NCBI RefSeq assembly: GCF_003028575.1
Contig: NZ_PYUD01000003.1
Span: 372,001 to 436,000, forward strand
DNA from: Halomonas urumqiensis
Lineage (GTDB): Bacteria > Pseudomonadota > Gammaproteobacteria > Pseudomonadales > Halomonadaceae
Length of the DNA stretch: 64,000 bases
Direction: 5' to 3'
Part shown: one piece after another, positions 41,470 to 51,032 of the stretch
How the letters are laid out: every line of letters begins with the position of its first letter
Numbering within the stretch: the first letter of the stretch is position 1
Position numbers and translations under genes: made by a program
Notes under the pieces: generated by a model
Told to the model about the DNA's origin: nothing
Databases searched by the model: none
The model's input: only the letters and a program-made list of their open reading frames with translations

Positions 41470-43068
41470 CTAGAACTGCAGTCCAAGGGCGACGCCGCCG
41501 AGCAGATAGCAGAAGAAGGTGATCAACACGACCCCGACAAGGTTGAGAACCACGCCACCGCGCGCCATCTGGGCAATGGTGACCGCGCCGGTACCGAACA
41601 CGATGGCGTTGGGCGGGGTGCCGACCGGCAACATGAAGGCGCAGGTCGCGGCGAAGGCCGCCGGAATCAGCAGTGTCATCGGGTCGGCGCCAATACCGAC
41701 CGCCACCCCGCCGAGCACGGGAATGAAGGTCGCGGCTGTGGCCGTGTTGCTGGTGACCTCAGTCAGGAAGAGCACGATGATGGCCACGGCGGCGACCAGC
41801 AACAGTATCGGCAGCACCTGCAGCCCGGTGATCTGCTCGCCGAACCAGCTATCCAGGCCAGTCGACGCCACCGCGCCGGCGAGGCTCAGGCCACCGCCGA
41901 ACAGCAGCAGCACGCCCCACGGCAAGCCATCTTCGGCATCCTGCCAATTCAGCACCATTTCGCTGCGCCCGCGTGCGGGCAGAATGAACATCGCGATACC
42001 AGCGGCCACGGCAACGGCGGTGTCATTTAGCTGGCCCAGTGGCCCCAGCCGCTCGCCTATCCAGGGGAGATTGCCGAGCACCCCGGGCACCACCCACAGG
42101 AAGGCCGCCGAGCCGAACACCAGCATCACCATCTTCTCGCCCTGGCTGAGCGGGCCGAGCTTATGGATCTCGCCGTCGATCATCTCCTTGCCGCCGGGAA
42201 TCTCCTCGACCTTGAAGCGGTAGAGCACGCGGGTCATCAGCACCCAGCCCACCAGAATGAAGGTGAAGGCCAGCGGCACTCCGAGCATCATCCATTCGAG
42301 AAAGCCGATGGTACGGCCCAGCTCGTCGGCGGCATAACCGGCGACGATGGCGTTGGGGGGACTTCCGAGCAGCGTGCCAAGACCGCCCATGCTGGCCGAC
42401 CAGGCAATCGCCAGCAGCAGGCAGACACCAAAACGCTGGATGTTGGCGTCGGTGATGAAGTCGACATGGCCCGCCCGGTGGTGATCATGGCCAGGGGTGA
42501 CCGTTTCCGCCGACTCGCCGCTGCGCTCCGCCACCAGCCGCAGTACGGAAAGCCCGATCGGCAGCATCATCAAGGTGGTGGCGGTGTTCGACACCCACAT
42601 CGACAGAAAGCCGGTGGCAAGCATCATGCCAAGGACGATCCGCCGCGGCTCGACCCCAACCTTGGCTAGCGTCAACAGTGCGATGCGCCGGTGGAGGTTC
42701 CATTTCTCCATGGCGATGGCGATGAGGAAGCCACCCAGGAACAGAAACACGATGGAGCTTGCGTAGGGGGCTGTTGCCTCGCCGACGGTGCGTGCCGTCA
42801 ACATCGGGATCAGCACGATCGGCAGCAAGGCCGTGGCGGAGAGCGGGATGGCTTCCGTCATCCAGAACACCGCCATCAGGGTGGCAATGGTCGCGACCCA
42901 GCGCGCGTCCGGCGAGAGCCCTTCGGCCTGGCCCATGGCAAGCCACACCAGCAGCGCCATGAACAGCCCGAAGGCGCGCAGGCCCCAGATCATCCTGGCT
43001 GACCGGCCGCCGCCCCCTCCCCCAGCCAATTCGTCGTACTCTTCGTGCTCGCGTTGTTGTTCGCTCAT
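41470..43068 (-). CDS. DASS-family sodium/dicarboxylate symporter
   Basis: A 532-residue transporter of the SLC13/DASS family. It carries the two SNT substrate/sodium signatures (WVSNTATTLM and VTSNTATAATF), and the GTPPNAI and GSPPNAIV hairpin motifs occur in both halves. Substrates in the family are succinate, malate, citrate or sulfate. Two acidic/Gly-rich N-terminal stretches (ELAGGGGGGRS) precede the first helix. The second ATG is chosen because AGGGA lies eight bases before it; an ATG two codons earlier is too close. Confidence 0.92.
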   Translation of the reverse strand: MSEQQREHEEYDELAGGGGGGRSARMIWGLRAFGLFMALLVWLAMGQAEGLSPDARWVATIATLMAVFWMTEAIPLSATALLPIVLIPMLTARTVGEATAPYASSIVFLFLGGFLIAIAMEKWNLHRRIALLTLAKVGVEPRRIVLGMMLATGFLSMWVSNTATTLMMLPIGLSVLRLVAERSGESAETVTPGHDHHRAGHVDFITDANIQRFGVCLLLAIAWSASMGGLGTLLGSPPNAIVAGYAADELGRTIGFLEWMMLGVPLAFTFILVGWVLMTRVLYRFKVEEIPGGKEMIDGEIHKLGPLSQGEKMVMLVFGSAAFLWVVPGVLGNLPWIGERLGPLGQLNDTAVAVAAGIAMFILPARGRSEMVLNWQDAEDGLPWGVLLLFGGGLSLAGAVASTGLDSWFGEQITGLQVLPILLLVAAVAIIVLFLTEVTSNTATAATFIPVLGGVAVGIGADPMTLLIPAAFAATCAFMLPVGTPPNAIVFGTGAVTIAQMARGGVVLNLVGVVLITFFCYLLGGVALGLQF

Positions 43069-43227
43069 CTTCATGTCCCTTGTCTACATGGCGAAATCAG
43101 GGCTCGCGGAAGTCAGGGCCAGGCAGCTCCTATAGGCGCTCGGCTGTTGTCTTGCGTCCGCACTGCGTGGCAAACAGTCCATGAATTCCATGCTAGCAGT
43201 TGGCGATGACTTGTCGCGGACAAACGT

Positions 43228-43800
43228 TCACTCACCGGCCCCGCTCACGCCCTTCCAATCCTCGCGGTCCAGCGCCGGGTTGTCGGCGCGAAAGCGTGCG
43301 TAGAGCCCGATACCCCGCACATCTTCCAGCACCTCGACCTGCACACCCTTGCTGCGCAACAGGGCTTCCGTGCCCGAGGCATTGGTGACATCGCCCACCA
43401 CCACCCGCGAAAAGCCACGCATGTAGAGCAGCGTCGCGCAGACATCACAAGGGCTCAGCGAGGTGAATAGTGTCGTGCGGCTGAAGTCGATGCGACCGGC
43501 ATCACGGATGGCGGCGGTCTCCCCGTGGTTATAGGGATGATTCTCCTGCACCAGGGTGTTGTGCCCCTTGCCGAGAATGCGCCGCGTGGCGTTATCGACG
43601 ATCACGGCACCAATCGGGCAGCCGCCCTCTGCATAGCTCTTGCGCGCCAGCAGCACTGCGATACGCATCAAGTCGGCGTCGCTGAGGCGCCGCGCGAAGT
43701 CGTCACTCATCAGCACCGGCAGGCTTGCCGTGGGCATATGCGCGATGGCGGCTAGTGTGGACTCCGTCACCTCTGTCCCTGTGTTCAACAGCGGTTTCAT
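43228..43800 (-). CDS. Cytosine deaminase-like zinc deaminase (Fcy1-like)
   Basis: A 190-residue member of the cytidine/deoxycytidylate deaminase superfamily. Zinc ligands are in NHGETAAIRDAG (His, catalytic Glu) and LSPCDVC (two Cys). The stretch YAEGGCPIGAVIVDN and the VVVGDVTNASGTEALL region resemble yeast cytosine deaminase more than bacterial CodA or tRNA deaminase. It converts cytosine or an analogue to the uracil form; the natural substrate is not certain. The ATG with GGAGG five bases upstream is used. Confidence 0.88.
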   Translation of the reverse strand: MKPLLNTGTEVTESTLAAIAHMPTASLPVLMSDDFARRLSDADLMRIAVLLARKSYAEGGCPIGAVIVDNATRRILGKGHNTLVQENHPYNHGETAAIRDAGRIDFSRTTLFTSLSPCDVCATLLYMRGFSRVVVGDVTNASGTEALLRSKGVQVEVLEDVRGIGLYARFRADNPALDREDWKGVSGAGE

Positions 43801-43852
43801 GCTGCCTCCGATCATTCATTCAGACATGCAATTCGCATGAGCCCCTTGAAAC

Positions 43853-44206
43853 TCATGACCGCTGGGCCATCACTCGCTCGACCTCTTGCCGGTACCACTC
43901 CTCGTGACGCGCCGGTTCATCGGGAAAACGCCCGAGTGCCACGGCGAGATCGAAGAACCCCCTGGCGGGCATGCCCTCCCCCCGGCGGCTCACCACCAGC
44001 GCGGCGATGAACGGCCGGCCCTGCTCGGCGTCTTCACGCATCAGGCTTTCCAGTGCCATGGCGACCCGCTGGATGGTGCGTGGCGGGGCCAGGCCAAGCG
44101 ATTCGGCGACTTGCTGATAGGTCATCGGCAGTTGGCTCGAGGGCGTCACTTCGAGCAGCCGGCGAACGTGGGCCGCAAGAGTGCCCGGGTCGTTGGGTTT
44201 GGCCAT
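43853..44206 (-). CDS. Conserved hypothetical protein, helix-turn-helix-like
   Basis: A 117-residue protein, not recognised by name. The middle reads like a small DNA-binding helix pair (MTYQQVAESLGLAPPRTIQR VAMALE, split here by a space) followed by a basic segment and PARGFFDLAVALGRFP. The ATG at MAKPNDPG is chosen because the longer open frame upstream is Arg-rich and unconserved. Gene neighbours are a cytosine-deaminase-like enzyme and a GntR operon, with no clear functional link. Confidence 0.65.
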   Translation of the reverse strand: MAKPNDPGTLAAHVRRLLEVTPSSQLPMTYQQVAESLGLAPPRTIQRVAMALESLMREDAEQGRPFIAALVVSRRGEGMPARGFFDLAVALGRFPDEPARHEEWYRQEVERVMAQRS

Positions 44207-44326
44207 GCGATTCTCGCGCCGGGAGGGATGGTCGGGATCGAGGATTGCGCATGACGACGTACGGCGCAACCGCCCGAAAAAAATCTTGACCCGGATTTCA
44301 TGCGCAACTAACTTAAGGCCATTGCG

Positions 44327-44337
44327 TGGTCTGACCA
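44327..44337. promoter_or_regulatory. FadR-type operator TGGTCTGACCA
   Basis: A perfect 11-bp palindrome with the TGGTnnnACCA core bound by FadR/FCD-subfamily GntR regulators. It lies 69 bases upstream of the GntR-family gene's ATG and overlaps a plausible promoter (TTGCGT upstream, CATAGA downstream). It probably mediates autoregulation of the whole operon. Confidence 0.65.
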
Positions 44338-44406
44338 TCAGATCATAGAACCACAGCACCACGAGTCCACGGAACATGAGCCGCATTAGCCGAGAGTAAC
44401 CGCCAT

Positions 44407-45129
44407 ATGAAAATTGAGCCGCTGGAGAAGAAGAGCCTGAGTGACGACGTCGTGGCCAAGATCAAGTCCATGATCGTCAGCGGTGATCTCAAGGAAGGCG
44501 ATCGCATTCCCAGCGAACGTGAACTGTGCGAGCAATTTGGCGTCAGCCGGGCTTCGGTTCGGGAAGGCCTCAAGATTCTTTCCTTGCAGGGGTTGTTGAG
44601 CAGAACCAATGCCGGAACCGTCATCACCACCAATTTCTCCTCGATCCTGGAGGAAACACTGGCACTGAAGATTCTGCTGAACGACTGCAGTTACGATGAT
44701 GTGACGGAAGCCAGGATGTTTCTGGAGCGCACCATGGTTCGCCTGGCAGCCGGTCGCATCGAGGCGCAGGATATCAGCATCATGTCACAGCAACTGGAGT
44801 TGATGATCAAGGCGGAACGTGACGATAACAATGATGACTACGTTCTTGCTGATATCGCCTTTCATCAGCAGATCGCCAAGGCGTCGAACAGCCGGGTACT
44901 GGCGAGCCTCTACAACGCCATCATCACGTTGGTGTTCAGGGCCCAGAAGAGTGTCGGGTATGACAAGCCCGTCATGAAGGAGTCCATAAAATTTCATGGA
45001 AAGATTCTTGAAGCCTTGAAGAACAATGATGCAGAGCAGGCCGAAAACGAAATGCAGCTGCACTTGATGGATGTCCAGGAAAGACTCAACCACCTGGTCA
45101 AGAAAGACACAATAAAAGGAGGAGTATAA
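44407..45129 (+). CDS. GntR-family (FadR/FCD) transcriptional regulator
   Basis: A 240-residue regulator. The winged helix (about 8-75) shows IPSERELCEQFGVSRASVRE and LKILSLQGLLSR. The FCD ligand domain follows, with metal-binding residues in the DIAFHQQIA, FHGKILEAL and MQLHLMD helices. Such proteins usually repress uptake and catabolism of an acid until the acid binds. It is the first gene of a six-gene operon and has a matching palindrome upstream. Its 3' end carries the AGGAGG ribosome site of the next gene. Confidence 0.93.
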   Translation: MKIEPLEKKSLSDDVVAKIKSMIVSGDLKEGDRIPSERELCEQFGVSRASVREGLKILSLQGLLSRTNAGTVITTNFSSILEETLALKILLNDCSYDDVTEARMFLERTMVRLAAGRIEAQDISIMSQQLELMIKAERDDNNDDYVLADIAFHQQIAKASNSRVLASLYNAIITLVFRAQKSVGYDKPVMKESIKFHGKILEALKNNDAEQAENEMQLHLMDVQERLNHLVKKDTIKGGV

Positions 45130-45132
45130 TTC

Positions 45133-45888
45133 ATGTACGTTCGTTATAACTATAACAACCAGACTCATCATGGCCATTTGGCCGAAGGGATCGTTACCAG
45201 ACTCGAAGGCAACATGTTCGACAGTGTCGAGCCAAGCGATGAAACAGTCCCTATGTCCGACGTCACGCTACTTGCCCCTTGCGAGCCGTCCAAGGTGGTC
45301 TGCGTGGGCCTGAACTATCTGGATCACGCCAAAGAGATGAATGAGGCGCTGCCCAAGGCCCCCTTGCTGTTCTTGAAGCCACCGACAACCGTCATCGCGC
45401 ATCAGGACACGATCAAGGCACCAGAAGGCCTGGGCCGGCTCGACCATGAAGGTGAGCTGGCGATCGTCATCGGCAAGCAGGCGAAGAATGTCTCCATAGA
45501 GGAAGCAGCTGAGGTGATTTTCGGCTTCACCTGCGCGAATGACTTCACGGCCAGGGCCATTCAGCTCAGCGACAAGCAGTGGACTCGCGGAAAGTCCTTC
45601 GACACCTTCTGCCCACTGGGTCCGGGTATCGTCACAGAGATCAACCAGCAAGATGCCAGTATACAGCTGACAGTCAACGGAGAAGTCAGACAACGCTCGA
45701 ACATCAACATGTTCATCTTCCAGGTCAATGAGGTTGTCAGCTATATCTCTCGGTGCATGACGCTGATGCCCGGGGATGTCATCCTCACTGGAACACCCCA
45801 TGGCGTGGGGCCGGTCAACTCGGGAGATGAGATGTCAATCACCATTGATGGGATCGGCACCCTGACCAACACGCTGAATATCGAATAA
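45133..45888 (+). CDS. Fumarylacetoacetate hydrolase-family protein
   Basis: A 251-residue FAH-fold enzyme. Residues 50-251 hold VVCVGLNYLDHAKEMN, FLKPPTTVI, LDHEGELAIVIG (metal-binding Glu pair), GFTCANDFTAR, KSFDTFCPLGP and ILTGTPHGVGPV. The family includes hydratases, hydrolases and decarboxylases of 2-oxo and 2-hydroxy acids (such as HpcE-type isomerase/decarboxylases and oxaloacetate or fumarylpyruvate hydrolases). In this operon it most likely acts on the acid imported by the TRAP transporter. The start follows the regulator stop by three bases. Confidence 0.92.
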   Translation: MYVRYNYNNQTHHGHLAEGIVTRLEGNMFDSVEPSDETVPMSDVTLLAPCEPSKVVCVGLNYLDHAKEMNEALPKAPLLFLKPPTTVIAHQDTIKAPEGLGRLDHEGELAIVIGKQAKNVSIEEAAEVIFGFTCANDFTARAIQLSDKQWTRGKSFDTFCPLGPGIVTEINQQDASIQLTVNGEVRQRSNINMFIFQVNEVVSYISRCMTLMPGDVILTGTPHGVGPVNSGDEMSITIDGIGTLTNTLNIE

Positions 45889-45986
45889 CGCCACCACCAC
45901 ATATAAACGCGCATAGTATTGCTTCCAGCAAAGCGATACGGGCTCTTTCTGCGCCCAAAAAGACAACAATGACAAGAGACGATATC

Positions 45987-46943
45987 ATGACTGCATCGGT
46001 ATTGATGACGGATACCATCTTCCCTGACACGTCACTCGAACAGAGTGTATTCAAGGAAAATGGCATCGACTTCGAATTAAGCCCTTCTCATGATGCCGCA
46101 ACGCTCTCTGAGCTCGGCAGGGACGTGGATGCGCTACTAGTGGTATATGCGCAAGTAGGTGCGGACGTCATCGACAACCTGAACCACTGCAAGGTCATTG
46201 TCAGGGCGGGCATTGGATACAACAACGTCGACCTTGAAGCAGCATCCAGGAAAGGCATCGTTGTGGCTAACGTTCCCGACTACTGCCAGGACGAAGTCGC
46301 GGATCATACGTTCGGTATTTTCCTGGCGCTGGCCAGAAACATCTGCCACCTGAACGAGCAAGTCAGGCACGGCACATGGAATGCCAATGATGGTAAGAGT
46401 GCGCCACGGCTGAGAGGCAAGACATTCGGCTTGCTTGGTTGTGGCGCGATTGGCCAGCAAGTGGCAAAGCGCGCCATGGCCTTCGGCTTGAATGTGGTGG
46501 GCCACGACCCCTACAGCTCGGCCGAGGCGCTGTCCCGCCAGAATATTCACAAGATCGATGACCTCAATGAATTCCTCGATGAGGTCGATTACCTATCGCT
46601 TCACCTTCCCCTGAACGACCAGACCGCCCATATCATCGACAAATCGGCATTAGGCAGGATGAAGGAGAGTGCACTTATCATCAACACATCGAGAGGAGGA
46701 CTGATAGAGGAAGACGACCTGTATAACGCATTGATAGAAAATCGTATCGCCGGCGCCGCCATGGATGTTCTCGAACGAGAACCTCCCCATGGAGCACCCG
46801 CATTGTCCAGACTGGACAATGTCATCATCACCCCCCACACCGCTTTCCTGTCTCAGGATTCCGTGTCGGAGCTGAGAAGAAAAGCTTCGCAAGAAGTCGC
46901 TAGAACGCTCCATAGCGGCACGCCAGCCCACCCGGTCAACTAA
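45987..46943 (+). CDS. D-isomer-specific 2-hydroxyacid dehydrogenase (CtBP-like)
   Basis: A 318-residue NAD-dependent dehydrogenase. RAGIGYNNVDLEAA precedes the nucleotide-binding domain with LLGCGAIGQQVAKRA (GxGxxG). Active-site Arg, Glu and His lie in INTSRGGLIEE, VLEREPP and TPHTAFLS. The layout resembles C-terminal-binding protein/phosphoglycerate dehydrogenase relatives. It should interconvert a 2-oxoacid and a D-2-hydroxyacid. An ATG six codons upstream is also possible. It sits between the FAH gene and the transporter genes. Confidence 0.92.
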   Translation: MTASVLMTDTIFPDTSLEQSVFKENGIDFELSPSHDAATLSELGRDVDALLVVYAQVGADVIDNLNHCKVIVRAGIGYNNVDLEAASRKGIVVANVPDYCQDEVADHTFGIFLALARNICHLNEQVRHGTWNANDGKSAPRLRGKTFGLLGCGAIGQQVAKRAMAFGLNVVGHDPYSSAEALSRQNIHKIDDLNEFLDEVDYLSLHLPLNDQTAHIIDKSALGRMKESALIINTSRGGLIEEDDLYNALIENRIAGAAMDVLEREPPHGAPALSRLDNVIITPHTAFLSQDSVSELRRKASQEVARTLHSGTPAHPVN

Positions 46944-46986
46944 ACACATGATCCAACAACAAGAATGTCTCATGAGGGAAAACAAA

Positions 46987-48012
46987 ATGACCACGTCACC
47001 AGCACGCACCACGTTAATGCACACCCTTGTTGCCGGCACTTTCATGGCAACACTGTCTGTCTGCTCGCTTGCCAATGCAGCCGTGGATATAAAACTCGCT
47101 CACAACGGCAACACGAATCCTGATGACCCGCAGAATGTCGGGGTCGACGCCTTCAAGAAAATGGTGGAAGAACGGTCCGACGGTGAGATCAATGTCCAAA
47201 TCTACCCAGCGGGCCAACTTGGCGACGCACGAGCGATCGTGGAAGGAGTTCAACTCGGCATGATCGAGATGGGTGATGTCGAGAATGGTCCCATGGGTGG
47301 CTTCGTACCCGAGGCCATGCTGTGGGACCTCCCTTTCATATTCCGCGATATCGACCATGCCCATAATGTCCTGGATGGTGAAATCGGCAGCATGGTGCAG
47401 GAAAAATACCTGGACGCGGGCATCAGGCACCTGGCCTATAACGATGGAGGGTTCAGGTACTTCACCAATGACGAGCGGCCCATTCGCAGCATGGAAGACC
47501 TCGAAGGCCTCAAGATCCGTGTGATGGAAAGCGAGGTCATGGTCGACACCCTGAATGCGTTCGGCGCCTCTGCCGTACCGATGTCCTTCGGTGAACTCTA
47601 CACGGCCTTGCAACAAGGTGTGGTGGATGGCCAGGAGAACCCGATGAACCTGATCAACAGCCAGCGCTTCTACGAGGTGCAGGACTACCTCTCCTTGAGC
47701 GGCCACTTCTACTACCCGCGCCAGTACATTGCGGGCGAAGCCTGGTGGAGCACCCTGGATGCGGAGCATCAGGAGATCATTTCCAAGGCGGCACTGGAGG
47801 CGAGCGCCATCCAGCGTGAGGCACTGGCCGATTACCAGGTCGAAATGCGCAAGGCGCTCGAAGGCCATGGTATGGAGATCAATGAAGTAGAGAAGGATGC
47901 CTTCATCGAGGCGGCTCTGGAAAAGATCTACCCCAGCTACTACGAAGTGCTGGGTAGCGGGGATCCAGAACGAGGGGAAGAACTCATCTCCAACATCATG
48001 GCAACGGAGTAA
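46987..48012 (+). CDS. dctP: TRAP transporter substrate-binding protein
   Basis: A 341-residue periplasmic DctP-type protein. The signal peptide runs to SLANA. The mature part starts VDIKLAHNGNTNPDDP, and the substrate-carboxylate Arg is in EGLKIRVMES with the later motif YTALQQGVVDGQENP. It captures an organic acid for the DctQM channel. The ATG with GAGGG nine bases upstream is preferred. The substrate class, C4-dicarboxylate, sugar acid or other, is not determined. Confidence 0.94.
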   Translation: MTTSPARTTLMHTLVAGTFMATLSVCSLANAAVDIKLAHNGNTNPDDPQNVGVDAFKKMVEERSDGEINVQIYPAGQLGDARAIVEGVQLGMIEMGDVENGPMGGFVPEAMLWDLPFIFRDIDHAHNVLDGEIGSMVQEKYLDAGIRHLAYNDGGFRYFTNDERPIRSMEDLEGLKIRVMESEVMVDTLNAFGASAVPMSFGELYTALQQGVVDGQENPMNLINSQRFYEVQDYLSLSGHFYYPRQYIAGEAWWSTLDAEHQEIISKAALEASAIQREALADYQVEMRKALEGHGMEINEVEKDAFIEAALEKIYPSYYEVLGSGDPERGEELISNIMATE

Positions 48013-48086
48013 CGCCCGTGCCGGAGCGCTATCACGCCATGGCGCTCCGGTCTCCTTCTCAACATCCTGATTTCGAGGGAACAGTG

Positions 48087-48587
48087 GTGGATCACAAGAA
48101 AAGCAAGAGCCCAGTTCGCTATCTCGATCTGTTTCTCAAGGCATGCATCGTAGCCATGATGATTGCCATTGCCGCGTTGACCTTCTACCAGGTGGTGATG
48201 CGCTACGGGTTCAATCGGTCAAGCTCCTGGAGCGAGGAAGCCATTCGCTTCATCTTCATCTGGTGCAGCTTTCTATCCATTGCAATGGGCGTTCGGGACA
48301 AGATACACATTGGCATCGACATCATCGTCAACCTCTTCAACGAGAAGCTACGGACCATGATCGAGATTGTCGGAAATCTCTGCATCATGTCGTTCTCGGG
48401 ATATCTGGTCTTTTATGGTTCCAAGGTGGTCATGGCAACACGTTTACAAACATCTCCTGCGCTCGGAATCCCCATGAGCTGGATATACGCCTCGGTTCCC
48501 ATCATGGGTGCACTGATACTTCTTTACTGCATAATCGAAATATTCAACTCCCAGAACAGACTACGTTTGATCCGAAAAGGGGCATGA
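48087..48587 (+). CDS. dctQ: TRAP transporter small permease
   Basis: A 166-residue membrane protein with four helices, containing LTFYQVVMRYGFN and SSSWSEEAIRFIFIWCSFLS, the DctQ signature. It links the binding protein to the large permease. The start is a GTG with GAGGGA six bases upstream; ATGs further upstream give a less typical N-terminus. One base separates its stop from dctM. Confidence 0.92.
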   Translation: MDHKKSKSPVRYLDLFLKACIVAMMIAIAALTFYQVVMRYGFNRSSSWSEEAIRFIFIWCSFLSIAMGVRDKIHIGIDIIVNLFNEKLRTMIEIVGNLCIMSFSGYLVFYGSKVVMATRLQTSPALGIPMSWIYASVPIMGALILLYCIIEIFNSQNRLRLIRKGA

Positions 48588-48588
48588 C

Positions 48589-49863
48589 ATGCTGGCCGTT
48601 CTTCTAACCGTCCTGGTGGCGGGGTTCATCATCAACATCCCCATTGGATTCGCCATGGGGCTTGCTGCCCTGGCAAGTCTTGTCGCCAGTGGCATGATGC
48701 CCGTCGAGATGTTGCCACAGCGCATGGTCGCCGGTATCAACTCTTTCCCCTTGCTTGCCATTCCGTTGTTCATGATGGCGGGATCCATCATGGAGCGTGG
48801 CGGTATCTCGAGGAGAATCGTCGAGCTTGCCAGCGCCCTGGTGGGACATTTCAAGGGTGGGCTTGCGGCCGTTTCGGTCATGGCATGTACGTTTTTCGCT
48901 TCGATTTCGGGTTCCGCACCCGGCACCGCGGCCGCCGTGGGGGAGTTGACCATACCTGAAATGGTCAAGCGTGGTTACTCGAAGTCCTACGCGTCTTCTG
49001 TCGTTGCCTCGGCTTCATGCCTTGGTGTGGTCATTCCTCCCAGCATCACCTTCATTCTGTTCGGTATTGTCGCCGACGTGTCCATCGGCCAACTGTTCAT
49101 TGCCGGAATCATTCCGGGCGCGCTGCTGGCTGGAGCGTTGATCATAGTCAGCATCATACGCTCCCACCGGCTCGGCTACCCGGCAGAGGCGAAGCAGAAC
49201 TGGAAACAGCGCTGGAAGAAGCTCATCGACTCCTTCTGGGGCATCTTGATGCCTGTCATCATACTCGGCGGGATCATGACCGGGGCCTTCACACCAACCG
49301 AGTCGGCTGGCATTGCCGTCGTCTACGGGTTGGTCGTCAGCACCTTCATCTACCGGGAGCTGAGCTGGAAGGACATCTTGCCCATCTTCTACAAGGCGGC
49401 CTTGAACTCGGCAATGATCGTGCTGCTCATCGCCGTTGCGAGCCCATTCGGCTGGATCATGACGATCGAGCAGGTGCCGCAGATGGTCTCCGATACCATT
49501 CTCGGGCTTTCGACCAATCTTTACCTGATTCTGATGCTGATGATTCTGTTGTACCTGATCCTCGGCACCTTCATGGAAACCGGGGCAATCATTCTCCTGG
49601 TGGTGCCGATATTCACGCCTATCGCTCAACAGTTGGGCATCGACATGGTGCACTTCGGTGTCATTACCGTCGTCGCACTGGCCATCGGCATGGCGACGCC
49701 ACCTGTTGGCATCACGCTGTTTGCCACTTGCAGCATCTCTGGCGTCTCGATCGGCGAACTGTCACGCATGGTCTTGCCATTCCTGGTGACGCTGATCGCC
49801 TGCCTGATGCTGCTGGCATTCGTGCCGCTGCTTTCGACCTGGCTTCCGGGGCTGATGTTCTGA
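48589..49863 (+). CDS. dctM: TRAP transporter large permease
   Basis: A 424-residue, 12-helix sodium-coupled transporter. INIPIGFAMGLAA, GSAPGTAAAVGELTIPEM, ASASCLGVVIPPSI, MTGAFTPTESAGIAVVYG and MATPPVGITLF are typical DctM blocks. It provides the translocation pathway. As the last gene of the regulator-FAH-dehydrogenase-TRAP operon, it should be co-induced with them. Confidence 0.95.
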   Translation: MLAVLLTVLVAGFIINIPIGFAMGLAALASLVASGMMPVEMLPQRMVAGINSFPLLAIPLFMMAGSIMERGGISRRIVELASALVGHFKGGLAAVSVMACTFFASISGSAPGTAAAVGELTIPEMVKRGYSKSYASSVVASASCLGVVIPPSITFILFGIVADVSIGQLFIAGIIPGALLAGALIIVSIIRSHRLGYPAEAKQNWKQRWKKLIDSFWGILMPVIILGGIMTGAFTPTESAGIAVVYGLVVSTFIYRELSWKDILPIFYKAALNSAMIVLLIAVASPFGWIMTIEQVPQMVSDTILGLSTNLYLILMLMILLYLILGTFMETGAIILLVVPIFTPIAQQLGIDMVHFGVITVVALAIGMATPPVGITLFATCSISGVSIGELSRMVLPFLVTLIACLMLLAFVPLLSTWLPGLMF

Positions 49864-49984
49864 CAAGCGCCTGCCACGTGACCAACAAGCGTCTGCGTTA
49901 GGGAAGCATGGAGGACACAGTGCAGCAGGAACTGCCCTAGGCCTTTATGCTGGTGGAGGTCAACCGCGAACCTTCGGAGCGCGC

Positions 49985-50767
49985 ATGTCAAAGTTTTCCC
50001 TGAGACCTCGTCCTCGCGGCGGCCGCTGGCCAGTGGTATTCGCCTGGGTTGCCGTGCTGCTGCTGGTGATTGGCGCCGCCCTGATGGGAGGGGCGGGCCC
50101 GCTCCACCGCCTGGGTGTTACCTCGCTCGGCGAGTCGTTCGGCCTGCTGCGCCAGGGCGCCTACCTGGCCATGGGGGCGGCGGCGTTGGGGCTCGTCGCA
50201 CTGGGTATCGCAAGCGTATGTCGTCGCGGCAAGCCAGCGCTAGTGGGGCTTATGGTCATCGCGGCGGTGGCGGGCATGATGGTGGTGCCCTGGCAGATGA
50301 TGCAACGCGCCCAGAACGTACCGCCGATTCACGACATCACCACCGACATGCAAGACCCGCCAGTTTTCGAGACGCTGGCCCCGGCCCGCGAGGCGGCGCC
50401 CAATGCCGTGGACTATCCAGGCGAGGACTTCGCCCGCCAGCAGCGCACGGCCTACCCGTCGATCCAGCCGCTGACTATCGCCCTACCCCTTGCAGAAGTA
50501 CGCCAGACCGTCGAGGAAGTGGCGCGCGAGGCGGGGTGGGAAATCGCCCATGTCAGTGACTCCAGGCTCGAGGCCACCGCCACCACCCGCTGGTTTGGCT
50601 TCAAGGATGACGTGGTGGTACGCCTGACTCCCGGGAATGACGGCGTGCGGGTGGACGTTCGCTCGGCATCACGCATGGGCATGAGCGATATCGGCACCAA
50701 TGCCGGGCGGGTGAATGGCTATCTGGAGGCGCTCAAGGCCAAGCATCCCAACAGGCTTGCGGAATGA
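49985..50767 (+). CDS. DUF1499-domain membrane protein
   Basis: A 260-residue protein. Three hydrophobic helices in residues 15-105 are followed by a periplasmic or cytoplasmic DUF1499 domain (about 145-260): YPSIQPLTIALPLAEVRQTV, SDSRLEATATTRWFGFKDDVV, RVDVRSASRMGMSDIGTNAG. The function of DUF1499 is unknown. It is common as a core gene of Halomonas-type genomes. ATG begins just after a GGAGCGC motif. No operon partners. Confidence 0.88.
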   Translation: MSKFSLRPRPRGGRWPVVFAWVAVLLLVIGAALMGGAGPLHRLGVTSLGESFGLLRQGAYLAMGAAALGLVALGIASVCRRGKPALVGLMVIAAVAGMMVVPWQMMQRAQNVPPIHDITTDMQDPPVFETLAPAREAAPNAVDYPGEDFARQQRTAYPSIQPLTIALPLAEVRQTVEEVAREAGWEIAHVSDSRLEATATTRWFGFKDDVVVRLTPGNDGVRVDVRSASRMGMSDIGTNAGRVNGYLEALKAKHPNRLAE

Positions 50768-51032
50768 CGCTTGGAACAACAAGCACGAGAGTGATCGAGC
50801 AAAGAGGGTTGAGACAGAAGCTGGGAAAGAGGATTGAGAAAGAAGCTGAGAAAGGATTTGACCCGTGCGCTTATGCATGACACCGTGGGTACCAGTTGGT
50901 TAGCAAGCAGTAAAGTTTCAGAAGCATTCGAATTCTTTCGACAGCCTGAAGATATCTTCCTTGTTCGACCCGCTACTTCATCTGGGTTACACCAGGAATT
51001 TCATAAAGCGCTGAGCGCGAAAGGATTTAATT

